Positions 45,560 to 54,630 of a DNA stretch of 64,000 bases are shown one piece after another (positions within the stretch are counted from its first letter, which is position 1; the number at the start of each line of letters is the position of its first letter). The translations under genes were made by a program, and so were the position numbers. Source of the DNA: JAAFHB01 sp963675995 (GTDB lineage Bacteria > Bacteroidota > Bacteroidia > Bacteroidales > Prolixibacteraceae); NCBI GenBank assembly GCA_963675995.2, contig CAXXIY010000002.1, positions 2,728,001 through 2,792,000 on the forward strand. The letters are read 5' to 3'. The notes under the pieces were generated by a model. The model did not search any database. It was not told where the DNA came from and saw only the letters and a list, made by a program, of their open reading frames with translations.

Positions 45560-47437
45560 ATGGAAAATAGCCTCAATATACTTTTTGTAGAAAGTTCCCA
45601 AAGTGATACAATCTTAATTATCCAACTGCTTGCTCTTGAGGGTTATATTATTAATTATCTCCGTGTTGAAACCAGTGAACAAATGAATGTGGCTTTACAG
45701 GAGCAGACTTGGGACCTGGTTCTCGCTGAAAATAACATCACTCACTTTGACGCTCTATCTATATTGTCTGTTTATCATGATAACGGGCTCGAAATTCCTT
45801 TTATTATCCTCTCCAACGACCTTTCAGATGAGTATGTTATTACGTTGATGAAAGCAGGCGCACACGATTGTATTAACAAAGATCAGGTCGCAAAGCTTGT
45901 TCCGGTACTTGCGCGCGAATTAAAGGTCTGGGCCATTAAGAAGGAAAAAACAATTGCTGAAAAAGCATACATCCAGACTGAAAAAAAATTCCAAAGTTTA
46001 TTTCACAACAGTATTACAGGAAATTATCGCACCACCCCATCGGGTCAGTTGATCGACTATAATCCACAATTTATGAAGATACTTGGATATGAATCTGATC
46101 TTGAGCTCGGTGAACTAAATATTACAGCACTTTTCAGTTCTCTAAACGAGCGGGACACGATTATCAACCAGCTCAATCAGAAAAAGAATATTGAAGTTAT
46201 CGAAAGTGAATGGATACGAAAGGATGGTAGAAGGATCGTCTGTATTGAAAAAATTACCGGTATTTTTAGTCAGAGTGGCAAATTAGATCATATTTTAGGT
46301 TATATAATCGATATTTCTGAACGAAAATATACGGAAACAGCATTAAAAGAGAGTGAAATCCGGTATAGTTCACTCTTCTCAGAGATGCTGGAGGGATTTG
46401 CGCTTCATGAGATTATCTGCGATGATAATGGAAAACCAATTGATTACCGATTTTTAAACGTCAATCCGGCGTTCGAGAAAATTACCGGGTTTTCAGCTTC
46501 TGATTTAATTAACAGGACGGTAATGGAGGTTATGCCGGACACCGAATCAATTTGGGTTGAGAAATACGGGAAAGTGGCTCTGACATCTATCCCCATAAGA
46601 TTTGAAGATTATTCCTTTGTACTCCAAAGGCACTATCAGGTAGTCGCCTACTGTCCTCGACCAGGACAGTTCGCAACAATCGTTACCGATATTACAGAAA
46701 GAAAGAAAGCTGAAGCATTATTTAATCAGGGTAAGGAACGATTAATAAGAGGTGAATCTGTTTCAAAATCAGGAAATTGGGAGTTACATCTCGACTCAGG
46801 TACAATCACTGCTTCCGAGGGTGCCCAAAAACTCTATGGTATTGATGGCGAGCAATGGAACCATTCCGAAATAAAGGGTATTGCACTACCAGAATATCGA
46901 AGTACACTTGATAATGCACTTTTGCAATTAATCCAAAACGATATCCCTTATGATCTTGTATTTAAGATAAGACATAATAAAACAGGAAAAATAATTGATA
47001 TTCACTCGATAGCTCAATATGATCGGTCTAGCAGAGTTTTATTTGGTGTCATTCAGGATATTACAGACCGAAAAAAGACCGAAGAAGCATTACTGAAGAG
47101 CGAAGAGAATTATCGTTTAATAATTGAAAATCAAGGCGAAGGTGTAGCGACTGTTGATCTGAATGAGATCTTTGTGTTTGCCAACCCCGCTGCTGACCAA
47201 ATGTTTGGAGTGCCAAATGGAACACTGGTTAACAGAGATCTACATGATTTTCTAGCACCTGATCAAATACAGAAAATTAAAGCGGAAACTGCAAGAAGAG
47301 CACAATTGGAGAAAAGCAGCTATGAAATAGAAATAATAACTCCAGCCGGAGAACACCGTTATTATTGGTTACTGCAACACCTCAGACCAACACAGAAGGT
47401 AAAATTGCAGGTACATTTGGAATTTTCCGTGATGTGA
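45560..47437 (+). CDS. Hybrid sensor kinase, N-terminal part (degenerate receiver plus PAS), frameshifted gene
   Basis: The 625-aa frame starts with a receiver-like domain (NILFVESSQSD, DLVLAENNI, about 1-130). The expected phospho-acceptor Asp is Glu (E57). At least four PAS/PAC units follow (PAC ends such as VTDITERKKAE and IQDITDRKKTE), the last breaking at about residue 602. At base 47368 the family continues in the next frame (WVTATPQTN), so the tail after HRYYW is out of frame and meaningless. The 47365 frame is the continuation. The cause is a one-base loss in TGG(G)TT, by mutation or consensus error. Intact, the kinase would be about 1300 aa. Confidence 0.68.
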   Translation: MENSLNILFVESSQSDTILIIQLLALEGYIINYLRVETSEQMNVALQEQTWDLVLAENNITHFDALSILSVYHDNGLEIPFIILSNDLSDEYVITLMKAGAHDCINKDQVAKLVPVLARELKVWAIKKEKTIAEKAYIQTEKKFQSLFHNSITGNYRTTPSGQLIDYNPQFMKILGYESDLELGELNITALFSSLNERDTIINQLNQKKNIEVIESEWIRKDGRRIVCIEKITGIFSQSGKLDHILGYIIDISERKYTETALKESEIRYSSLFSEMLEGFALHEIICDDNGKPIDYRFLNVNPAFEKITGFSASDLINRTVMEVMPDTESIWVEKYGKVALTSIPIRFEDYSFVLQRHYQVVAYCPRPGQFATIVTDITERKKAEALFNQGKERLIRGESVSKSGNWELHLDSGTITASEGAQKLYGIDGEQWNHSEIKGIALPEYRSTLDNALLQLIQNDIPYDLVFKIRHNKTGKIIDIHSIAQYDRSSRVLFGVIQDITDRKKTEEALLKSEENYRLIIENQGEGVATVDLNEIFVFANPAADQMFGVPNGTLVNRDLHDFLAPDQIQKIKAETARRAQLEKSSYEIEIITPAGEHRYYWLLQHLRPTQKVKLQVHLEFSVM

Positions 47438-49461
47438 CGGAACGCAAGAATTCTGAAAAAAAATTAATAAGTAGTGAAGAAAAATACCGTGAATTAGCCA
47501 ATTCACTGCCTGTCAGTGTCTTTGAATCTGATCTTGAAGGAAACCTGACTTTCGCAAATAAAACCGCAATAGATTGGCTGGGGTACACCGAAGAGGAGGT
47601 TCTTTCAGGAATAAACATTATGGAGTTTATCCTGGAGAGTGAACGGCCAATGGCAAAGGAGCGGTTTGCACAGATACTGACACAGAATTTACATACCACG
47701 GGTGAATATAATGTAAAAAGGAGAGATGGAACTTTCTTTCCGGTATTGGCCTCAGTATTGCCGGTAAAAAAAGATAAATTAATAACAGGTATGAGGGGGA
47801 CATTGGTTGATATTTCGGAACGGAAGCTGGCAGAGAAGAAATTGGAACGAAGTGAACGGAATCTTAAAAATCTAATCAGCAACCTTCCCGGTTTTGTATA
47901 TCGATGTAAAAATGATAAAGCTTGGACCATGGAATATCTCAGTGAAGGATTCTCAACCATTACAGGGTATTCGATTGAAGACATCATGGAGTTGAGAAAT
48001 ATTACATTCGGGGAGATTGTACATCCCGATTACAGGGAACACCTTTGGGAACAATTCCAAAATTCATTTGGACGAGGGACGCTTCAGGAGGAAGAATATC
48101 CGATTATCACAAAAAATGGTGAAACCCGATGGGTATGGGAGCGTGGAAGAGATGTCTTTAATGAGGAGGGCAATCTGCTGTATCTGGAAGGGTTTATATC
48201 CGACATCACTGAAAAGAAACATATTGAACAGGTACAAAAGGTGCTGTATGACATCTCAACCGCCGTCCTTACCACCCAAAACCTGGAAGAACTCGTTGAG
48301 ATTATCAGACTCCAACTAGGTAAACTATTGGATACCAGCCACTTTTACGTAGCTTTATACGAAGAAACAACAGGTTTACTTCATTCACCCTATTCCGATA
48401 AACCGTCGGACATCCCTTTATCCTGGCCGGCTGCCCGATCGCTTACAGGCTATTTAATTGCTCAGAAGAAAGCTTTGCTCCTCTCTGAAAAGGAGTTAGC
48501 CGATCTGGCAAAAGATGGGACCATTGAAGTCTATGGGACTCCGGCAAAATTGTGGCTAGGTGTCCCACTTCACCAGGATGAGCGGATATTCGGGGCTTTT
48601 GTTGTTCAAAGCTACGATAATCCCAATGCTTTTAGTGCAAAAGATCTTGAAATGCTTGAGTTCATTTCACACCAGATTAGTTTATTTATTCTTCAAAAGC
48701 GATCAGAAGGTGAGTTACAATCGGCGTTAATTAAGGCGGAGGAAAGTAATCAGCTGAAATCGGCATTTCTGGCCATGATGAATCATGAATTACGCACTCC
48801 ACTTACACATATTCTTGGTTTTAGCGAACTGATTATGTCGGGGGTATCACCAGAGGATAATGTCAGTTTTGCCTCAAGTATTCAATCCAGCGGACAAAGT
48901 CTGCTATCGATTATCGAAGGGGTTTTTGACCTGGCACTTGTGGAACAGACAAAAATCAAGCTCAGTAAGCAGACATTTAGCCTAATGGACCACTTCATGG
49001 AGAACAAAGCCTCTTTCGATCACATTCTCAGAACTTCGACCAAACACGAACACATTCAACTAATATTCCGGCCAGAAGCCCATTGGCTGTCCAGCTTTGT
49101 TACAGCTGACCGAAGTAAAATAAATCAGGTATTAACCAATCTGTTTAAAAATGCCGTTAAATTCACCCATACTGGCACAATTGAATTTGGTTTCAAAATT
49201 GAAAATGAGTCGAATTTAATGTATTACGTAAAAGATACAGGAATTGGTATTCCTCTTGAAAAACAAAGTGTGATTTTTGATTATTTCAGACAGGGAGATG
49301 ATTCATACACAAGGGTATATGGCGGAATAGGAATTGGTCTGGCTATATCGAGAAAGATTGCCAAAATACTGAAGGGTGAATTAAGGGTAGAGTCAGTACC
49401 GGGCCAGGGAAGTACATTTTCCCTGACAATTCCGGTTGAACTATCCTATGTTAAAGAATAA
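47365..49461 (+). CDS. Hybrid sensor kinase, C-terminal part (PAS-GAF-HisKA-HATPase), frameshifted gene
   Basis: This 698-aa frame completes the kinase. It begins with the end of a PAS unit (GTFGIFRDVTERK) and has further PAS domains (ANSLPVSVFESDLEG; ISNLPGFVYRC). A GAF domain (about 290-440, SHFYVALYEETTGLLHS) comes next, then the H-box MNHELRTPLTHILGF and an ATPase domain with NLFKNAVKF, DTGIGIP and GIGIGLAISR. TTG 47365 is not a natural start; the frame is joined to the upstream one. Without repair, only a kinase lacking the receiver and first PAS domains could be made by internal initiation. Confidence 0.68.
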   Translation: MVTATPQTNTEGKIAGTFGIFRDVTERKNSEKKLISSEEKYRELANSLPVSVFESDLEGNLTFANKTAIDWLGYTEEEVLSGINIMEFILESERPMAKERFAQILTQNLHTTGEYNVKRRDGTFFPVLASVLPVKKDKLITGMRGTLVDISERKLAEKKLERSERNLKNLISNLPGFVYRCKNDKAWTMEYLSEGFSTITGYSIEDIMELRNITFGEIVHPDYREHLWEQFQNSFGRGTLQEEEYPIITKNGETRWVWERGRDVFNEEGNLLYLEGFISDITEKKHIEQVQKVLYDISTAVLTTQNLEELVEIIRLQLGKLLDTSHFYVALYEETTGLLHSPYSDKPSDIPLSWPAARSLTGYLIAQKKALLLSEKELADLAKDGTIEVYGTPAKLWLGVPLHQDERIFGAFVVQSYDNPNAFSAKDLEMLEFISHQISLFILQKRSEGELQSALIKAEESNQLKSAFLAMMNHELRTPLTHILGFSELIMSGVSPEDNVSFASSIQSSGQSLLSIIEGVFDLALVEQTKIKLSKQTFSLMDHFMENKASFDHILRTSTKHEHIQLIFRPEAHWLSSFVTADRSKINQVLTNLFKNAVKFTHTGTIEFGFKIENESNLMYYVKDTGIGIPLEKQSVIFDYFRQGDDSYTRVYGGIGIGLAISRKIAKILKGELRVESVPGQGSTFSLTIPVELSYVKE

Positions 49462-49515
49462 TTGTCCCAAATTAGACAATTATTCTTTAACATACATAAC
49501 CGACAAAGGGTATAT

Positions 49516-49884
49516 TTACCTTAAATCGTAGCCAAACGGATAGATCGCAAGTCGCATTAATTTAAAATGTTGCAGACCAAATGGAATGCCTATAACTGTA
49601 ATACAAAGCAATATACCGAATAAAAGCTCAACGAGCGCGATCCAGATTCCTGCAAAGATCATCCAGATCAGATTCAGCACAAATGAAATCACAGGGATTG
49701 ATCCACCAGTGGGAACGACCTTCCGTCCGAAGGGAGCCAAATGAGCAATACCGATCTTCATCACCTGAAATCCCCAGGGGATACCCAATATGGTCAGACA
49801 CAACAAAAACCCACCCCATAAATATCCAAGACAAGTCAGCAGTCCGCCACAAATCAACCAGATCACATTTCCTAATAATCGCAT
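49516..49884 (-). CDS. yccF: YccF domain protein
   Basis: The 122-aa membrane protein consists of two tandem YccF-type repeats. Each has hydrophobic helices and a conserved IGIPFG-like turn (TILGIPWGFQVMKIG at about 32-46 and TVIGIPFGLQHFKLM at about 97-111). This duplication is typical of the YccF (DUF307) family. The function is unknown. It stands alone between plus-strand genes and faces the kinase gene tail to tail. Confidence 0.82.
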   Translation of the reverse strand: MRLLGNVIWLICGGLLTCLGYLWGGFLLCLTILGIPWGFQVMKIGIAHLAPFGRKVVPTGGSIPVISFVLNLIWMIFAGIWIALVELLFGILLCITVIGIPFGLQHFKLMRLAIYPFGYDLR

Positions 49885-50050
49885 ATCAGCAGTGTTTTTA
49901 AGGTAAATAGTTCATTGCAAGATAGGCTATTTTTCGACATTTGCAAAATCAAAAGCCGGAGCAAATCAATTGATAACTCCGGCTTATGAGAATTAAAGTG
50001 GTGAAAGTTTCACTTTGAAATAAAAATTGCAATTTTCTGAGCCATTAAAA

Positions 50051-50605
50051 TCAGTTGGTTCGGCTCTTCCCTTCAATCCATTGGATGATTTTTTCAGTGT
50101 CCGGCTTTTCTTTAGGGGAGGCAAAGTCGACCACTTTACCTTTTTCGTCGATCATAAATTTCTGGAAATTCCATTGCACCTCAGCGTCAACAACTCCATT
50201 CAACAATTTAGACGTTAACCATTTATACAACGGATTAATGTCATCACCCTTCACCGAAATTTTCGACATCATCGGGAAGGTGACTCCATAATTCAGCGTG
50301 CAGAATTCCTTTATTTCGGCATTCGTTCCCGGTTCCTGACCTGCGAAATTATTAGCCGGAAAACCGATAATCACGAAATTGCGATCCTTATACGTTTCAT
50401 ACAGTTTTTGAAGCATGGCATACTGAGGTGTTAATCCACATTTGGATGCAGTGTTGACAACCAGCACCTTTTTTCCTTTCAAAGTAGAGAGATTGTATGG
50501 CTTGCCATCAAGAGTAGTGACTTTAAAATCGTAAAGTGTTTTATACCTGGCAAATGCCCCTGATACAACAATCATCAGGAAACATATTAAAATAACTTTT
50601 TTCAT
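50051..50605 (-). CDS. Glutathione peroxidase-family thiol peroxidase, exported
   Basis: The 184-aa protein starts at ATG 50605 with a signal peptide (MKKVILICFLMIVVSGAFA). A longer frame extends upstream to 50758 but lacks family features and covers the dnaX promoter. The catalytic Cys is in NTASKCGLTPQ, Gln in FAGQEPG, and Trp in VQWNFQKF. A Cys rather than Sec enzyme of this type usually reduces peroxides with thioredoxin. The signal peptide implies a periplasmic location. Confidence 0.85.
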   Translation of the reverse strand: MKKVILICFLMIVVSGAFARYKTLYDFKVTTLDGKPYNLSTLKGKKVLVVNTASKCGLTPQYAMLQKLYETYKDRNFVIIGFPANNFAGQEPGTNAEIKEFCTLNYGVTFPMMSKISVKGDDINPLYKWLTSKLLNGVVDAEVQWNFQKFMIDEKGKVVDFASPKEKPDTEKIIQWIEGKSRTN

Positions 50606-50751
50606 TTTATACTGTTTTAATGTTTTAAATAAGACTCTTTTACCGGATATAACAGCTATGATTCCGAAAGGTTTTGCAGTAAAAAAGAACACACGGAATT
50701 TCGATTGGAAAATCTGAATATTTGTCGTTGATAACTTCTTCCCGAACAGGG

Positions 50752-50781
50752 TTGACAAGGTTTTAAAAAATAATATCTTTG
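50752..50781 (+). promoter_or_regulatory. Promoter of dnaX
   Basis: TTG (50752-50754), a 19-bp spacer and TATCTTTG (50774-50781) match the Bacteroidota primary promoter closely. The predicted start lies only about 20 nt before ATG 50807. Confidence 0.75.
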
Positions 50782-50806
50782 GCTTACAAATACGCTGGAA
50801 AGTTTT

Positions 50807-51931
50807 ATGGAGAATTATATTGTCTCAGCCCGAAAATATCGCCCCGATACTTTTACTTCTGTCGTGGGTCAGCCTTCGATTACGTCTACATTGAAAAATG
50901 CCATACGAAGTAATCATCTTGCACATGCCTATTTATTTTGTGGTCCCCGGGGGGTGGGCAAAACAACCTCCGCCCGCATTTTTGCCAAAACTATCAACTG
51001 TTTAAATCTCGACGTCCATACTGAACCATGCAATCAGTGCGAATCGTGTTTATCTTTTACAGAAAACCGTTCCTACAATATCCATGAGCTCGATGCTGCC
51101 TCAAACAATTCAGTTGATGATATTCGTTCACTGGTTGACAAGGTTAGAATTCCTCCTCAGATTGGGAAATACAGCGTCTATATCATCGATGAGGTTCATA
51201 TGTTATCGCAATCCGCGTTCAACGCATTTCTAAAAACGTTGGAAGAACCCCCACCTCATGCCATATTTATTCTTGCAACTACCGAAAAACATAAAATCTT
51301 ACCAACTATTTTATCGCGTTGTCAGATCTACGACTTTAACAGGATTACGATCCCCGATATTGAAAAACACCTACTCGAAGTTGCTCAGAAAGAAAATATT
51401 ATTATTGAGGCGGAAGCGCTCAATGTAATCGCCCAAAAAGCGGACGGCGCCATGCGGGATGCACTTTCGATTTTCGATCAGGTGGTCAGTTTCTGTGGCA
51501 CCCAAGTGACTTATAAGGATACCATTGCCAATTTAAATGTGCTGGACTACGACTATTACTTTAAATTAACAGATTGTTTTCAGAAAGGGGATATTCCAGG
51601 TACATTAATGATATTCAGCGAGATATTGGATAAAGGATTCAATGCTCACCATTTTATAATGGGACTGGGTCAGCATTTCCGCGATCTTTTGATCTGCAAA
51701 GATGCCGTAACAGTCCAGCTATTGGAAGTTGGAGGTGAGATTCGCGAAAGGTATAAAAAACAAGGAGCATCCTGTTCTGTCAATTTCCTGATAGGAGCAC
51801 TGCAATTAGCTTCTGACTGTGACATCCAATACAAATCGTCATCCAACCAGCGTTTTTTAGTTGAATTAACACTGGTAAGGATCGACCAGCTTGAAGAGCT
51901 GCTAAAAAAAAAACAATTGACGACGCCATAG
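50807..51931 (+). CDS. dnaX: DNA polymerase III clamp loader, gamma-form/N-terminal DnaX frame
   Basis: The 374-aa frame encodes the DnaX ATPase: MENYIVSARKYRPDTF, Walker A GPRGVGKTT, zinc cysteines (C..C..C) in NQCESCLSF, Walker B IIDEVHML, sensor ATTEKHKILPTILSRC, then the lid and collar domains. At 51904-51913 the gene has ten adenines, and frame 0 ends five codons later (CAATTGACGACGCCATAG). The longer tau product continues in the -1 frame at 51904-52575. This resembles transcriptional slippage or programmed frameshifting at A runs in dnaX of other bacteria. A miscounted A run is the alternative. Confidence 0.85.
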   Translation: MENYIVSARKYRPDTFTSVVGQPSITSTLKNAIRSNHLAHAYLFCGPRGVGKTTSARIFAKTINCLNLDVHTEPCNQCESCLSFTENRSYNIHELDAASNNSVDDIRSLVDKVRIPPQIGKYSVYIIDEVHMLSQSAFNAFLKTLEEPPPHAIFILATTEKHKILPTILSRCQIYDFNRITIPDIEKHLLEVAQKENIIIEAEALNVIAQKADGAMRDALSIFDQVVSFCGTQVTYKDTIANLNVLDYDYYFKLTDCFQKGDIPGTLMIFSEILDKGFNAHHFIMGLGQHFRDLLICKDAVTVQLLEVGGEIRERYKKQGASCSVNFLIGALQLASDCDIQYKSSSNQRFLVELTLVRIDQLEELLKKKQLTTP

Positions 51932-52575
51932 CCACATTATCACTTTTACCAATTTTTTCAGGTATTGATAAGAAAAAAAGCACAACTCATTTAAGCACGG
52001 TAGTTCCCGAAAAAGTCATAGTTCCGCCCAAACCGGTAACACCTGTCATTGTCGCTGAACCAGTCCCACCCCGAAGGATTTCCTCTCGCGGAGTTTTCTC
52101 CACCCCCTCCATTATGGAGGCTTTAAGGGATGAACCGAAGAGCGATGAAACTGGAAGGGTTGATAAAAATGAGGATAACCAAGATTCAAAGAGTGATAAA
52201 GATCACCCCTTTTCCCTGAATGATTTACGAGAAGAATGGAAGAATTTCGTAGGCTCAATTGATGCACCGCAAATTAAATCGGCACTCAGCGCCCGAGAAC
52301 CTATGTTAACCGAGAATTGGAACATTGAATATGAACTCGATACCGAACTCCAACAAAACCGAATTACAAACGATTTTAAACCAAAATTGCTCGGATTTTT
52401 ACGCAGACAATTTAAAAATGATGCCATCGAGATCCAATTTAAAGTTTCGGTTGATGCCGGTCAACAACCCCACATTCCTTACACTGACGCCGAAAGATGG
52501 AACTCATTAGTAGAGAGATATCCGGCGCTTGCTGACCTGAAATCAAAATTCGGCCTCGATTTTGAGCATTTTTAA
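51904..52575 (+). CDS. dnaX: DnaX tau C-terminal extension, -1 frame after the A10 run
   Basis: Reading with one extra A (or -1 slip) after the run gives KKKTIDDAIATLSLLP and an uninterrupted frame to 52575 (214 codons past the ten A). It contains a Pro/Val-rich linker (VIVPPKPVTPVIVAEPV) and a C-terminal domain (DLREEWKNFVGSID, ending FGLDFEHF), as expected of tau domains IV-V in Bacteroidota. The full-length slipped product would be 589 aa, a normal DnaX length. The sequence is not an independent gene, as there is no start context at 51904; ATG 52114 is internal. Confidence 0.72.
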   Translation, partial: KKKTIDDAIATLSLLPIFSGIDKKKSTTHLSTVVPEKVIVPPKPVTPVIVAEPVPPRRISSRGVFSTPSIMEALRDEPKSDETGRVDKNEDNQDSKSDKDHPFSLNDLREEWKNFVGSIDAPQIKSALSAREPMLTENWNIEYELDTELQQNRITNDFKPKLLGFLRRQFKNDAIEIQFKVSVDAGQQPHIPYTDAERWNSLVERYPALADLKSKFGLDFEHF

Positions 52576-52594
52576 TTTCCTGTGATTATTTTTG
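52561..52594 (+). promoter_or_regulatory. Possible promoter of icd
   Basis: TATTTTTG at 52587-52594 fits TAnnTTTG, with TTTG at 52561-52564 (22 bp upstream, slightly wide). The predicted leader is about 80 nt. Confidence 0.45.
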
Positions 52595-52679
52595 CACTAA
52601 AATTGAATAACCCGGGAGTTAAACATTGCCAATATGATATTTGTTGTTAAAAAATAATTACTAAAATAAAATCGTTTCA

Positions 52680-53909
52680 ATGCAAAAAATTAAAGTACTA
52701 AATCCCGTAGTGGAGCTTGACGGTGATGAAATGACCCGTATCATTTGGAAAATGATCAGAGAAGAATTGATTCTCCCTTTTCTCGATATTGACATTAAAT
52801 ATTATGACCTGGGGATAGAGCACCGAGATGCAACTGACGATCAGGTTACAATTGATGCTGCATATGCAATTAAAAAGTACAATGTGGGTATTAAATGTGC
52901 AACTATTACTCCTGACGAAGCTCGTATGACCGAATTTGGTCTGAAAAAAATGTACAAGTCTCCCAATGGTACTATACGGAACATCCTTGATGGAACCATC
53001 TTCCGCGAACCTATTGTTGTTCAGAATGTACCAAGACTCATACCCCAATGGACTGCCCCGATTGTAATTGGTCGTCATGCTTTCGGAGATCAGTATCGGG
53101 CCACCGATATCGTTGTTGACCGACCTGGCAAGCTTACGATGACCTTTACTCCCGATGATGGAACCGGCGCTGAAGTACATGATGTTTACCACTTTGCCGG
53201 AGCCGGAGTAGCCCTCTCGATGTACAATACTGAAGCCTCGATTCGCGGGTTCGCGCATAGTTGCTTTAAGATGGCACTTGCAAAAAAATGGCCGCTCTAT
53301 CTCTCAACTAAAAACACCATCCTGAAAAAATACGATGGCTTCTTTAAAGATGTTTTCGAAGAAATATTCATCCACGACTATAAAGAGCAGTTTAAAGAAG
53401 CAGGTATCATCTATGAACATCGACTAATTGACGATATGGTTGCCTCAGCTTTGAAATGGAATGGAAACTTTATCTGGGCTTGCAAAAATTATGATGGCGA
53501 CGTTCAATCCGATACTGTAGCTCAGGGATTTGGATCACTTGGATTGATGACCTCAGTATTAATGACACCCGACGGTGGTACTATGGAAGCTGAAGCAGCT
53601 CACGGTACAGTAACGCGTCATTACCGTGAATATCAGAAGGGGCGTTCAACCTCAACCAACCCGATTGCCTCGATATATGCCTGGACCAGAGGACTTGCGT
53701 TCCGGGGGAAACTAGATAATAACCAACCATTGATCGATTTTTCACACCTTCTTGAAACGGTCTGTATCGACACGGTTGAAGCCGGAAAAATGACAAAGGA
53801 TCTCGCATTATCGATCCATGGAGAGAACCTGAAACCGGAACATTATCTGACCACAGAGCAGTTTATGGATGAATTGGCCAAACTGATTAATAAGAGGATG
53901 GGGAATTAA
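52680..53909 (+). CDS. icd: NADP-dependent isocitrate dehydrogenase
   Basis: The 409-aa enzyme has the sequence type of eukaryotic cytosolic/mitochondrial NADP-IDH rather than of E. coli Icd: VELDGDEMTRIIWKMI at the start, SPNGTIRNILDGTIFREPI (substrate and phosphate contacts), and the MTSVLMTPDGGTMEAEAAHGTVTRHYREY block with cofactor-binding residues. It decarboxylates isocitrate to 2-oxoglutarate and yields NADPH. It is complementary to KorAB in the same window. The gene is monocistronic by spacing. Confidence 0.95.
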   Translation: MQKIKVLNPVVELDGDEMTRIIWKMIREELILPFLDIDIKYYDLGIEHRDATDDQVTIDAAYAIKKYNVGIKCATITPDEARMTEFGLKKMYKSPNGTIRNILDGTIFREPIVVQNVPRLIPQWTAPIVIGRHAFGDQYRATDIVVDRPGKLTMTFTPDDGTGAEVHDVYHFAGAGVALSMYNTEASIRGFAHSCFKMALAKKWPLYLSTKNTILKKYDGFFKDVFEEIFIHDYKEQFKEAGIIYEHRLIDDMVASALKWNGNFIWACKNYDGDVQSDTVAQGFGSLGLMTSVLMTPDGGTMEAEAAHGTVTRHYREYQKGRSTSTNPIASIYAWTRGLAFRGKLDNNQPLIDFSHLLETVCIDTVEAGKMTKDLALSIHGENLKPEHYLTTEQFMDELAKLINKRMGN

Positions 53910-53981
53910 TCCGGGGGAATATACCCGAATTATTCCATTAATTTGAGTATTTTAGCAGTTAATAATCTAAATCACTTTGTT

Positions 53982-54497
53982 ATGATAAAAAAAGCACTGG
54001 AAAATGCCCTGAATGAGCAAATCAATGCTGAATTTCACTCAGCCTATATTTACCTTTCAATGTCGTCCTACTTTTTGTCTGTAGGTTTGGCCGGTTATGC
54101 CAACTGGATGCGTGTACAGTATCAGGAAGAGCTGGCCCATGCAACCCGGTTTTTTGACTATGTAAATGAGCGGGGTGGCAGAGTTACCTTATCACCCATT
54201 GCTGAAGTACAGGTTGATTTTTCGGGAATAGTCGATGTTTTCGAAAAGACTCTTGAGCATGAGCAATTGGTAACAAGTATGATTAATAAACTGATGGATA
54301 TTTCAATTCAGGAAAGTGATCATGCCACGAAGAGTTTTTTGCAGTGGTTTGTCGATGAACAGGTTGAAGAAGAAGCTAATGTCGATCAAATTTTGAATAA
54401 TCTTAAATTAATCAAAGGTGAAGGTCAAGGATTACTAATGATGGATCGCGAAATGCAGACCCGTGTATTTGTTAATCCCTTCCCGGCAAAGGTCTGA
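53982..54497 (+). CDS. ftn: Ferritin
   Basis: The 171-aa bacterial non-haem ferritin starts at ATG 53982 (MIKKALENALNEQINAEFHSAYIYLSMSSYF); a TTG 13 codons upstream is an unlikely start. It has the four-helix bundle with ferroxidase residues in EQINAEFHSAYIY, YQEELAHA and FVDEQVEEEANVDQIL. It stores iron as ferrihydrite in a 24-mer shell. It is followed by a very long hairpin shared with the convergent glpF. Confidence 0.9.
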   Translation: MIKKALENALNEQINAEFHSAYIYLSMSSYFLSVGLAGYANWMRVQYQEELAHATRFFDYVNERGGRVTLSPIAEVQVDFSGIVDVFEKTLEHEQLVTSMINKLMDISIQESDHATKSFLQWFVDEQVEEEANVDQILNNLKLIKGEGQGLLMMDREMQTRVFVNPFPAKV

Positions 54498-54523
54498 CTT
54501 TTCATTTAATTATTTTTTGCTGA

Positions 54524-54571
54524 CATACCCTAATAAAACAGTAGGAAATTCCACTGTTTTATTAGGGTATG
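54524..54571. terminator. Bidirectional terminator, 19-bp perfect palindrome
   Basis: CATACCCTAATAAAACAGT at 54524-54542 pairs perfectly with 54553-54571. The 10-nt middle contains GGAA-A-TTCC, which extends pairing. It lies between convergent ferritin and glpF genes. Neither side has a long T tract, but both flanks are AT-rich. Confidence 0.65.
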
Positions 54572-54630
54572 ATTATGTTTGAATGATTCAAAAATGTGTA
54601 ACGGTCTAAATTACTATTAATTAAAATTGA

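Noticed and set aside
50606..50758. Longer start for the glutathione peroxidase gene
   Set aside because: The extension lacks family similarity, precedes a clean signal peptide at ATG 50605, and overlaps the dnaX promoter.
52114..52575. Separate 153-aa gene after dnaX
   Set aside because: The same frame is open back to the A10 run and carries the tau linker; it is the 3' part of dnaX.
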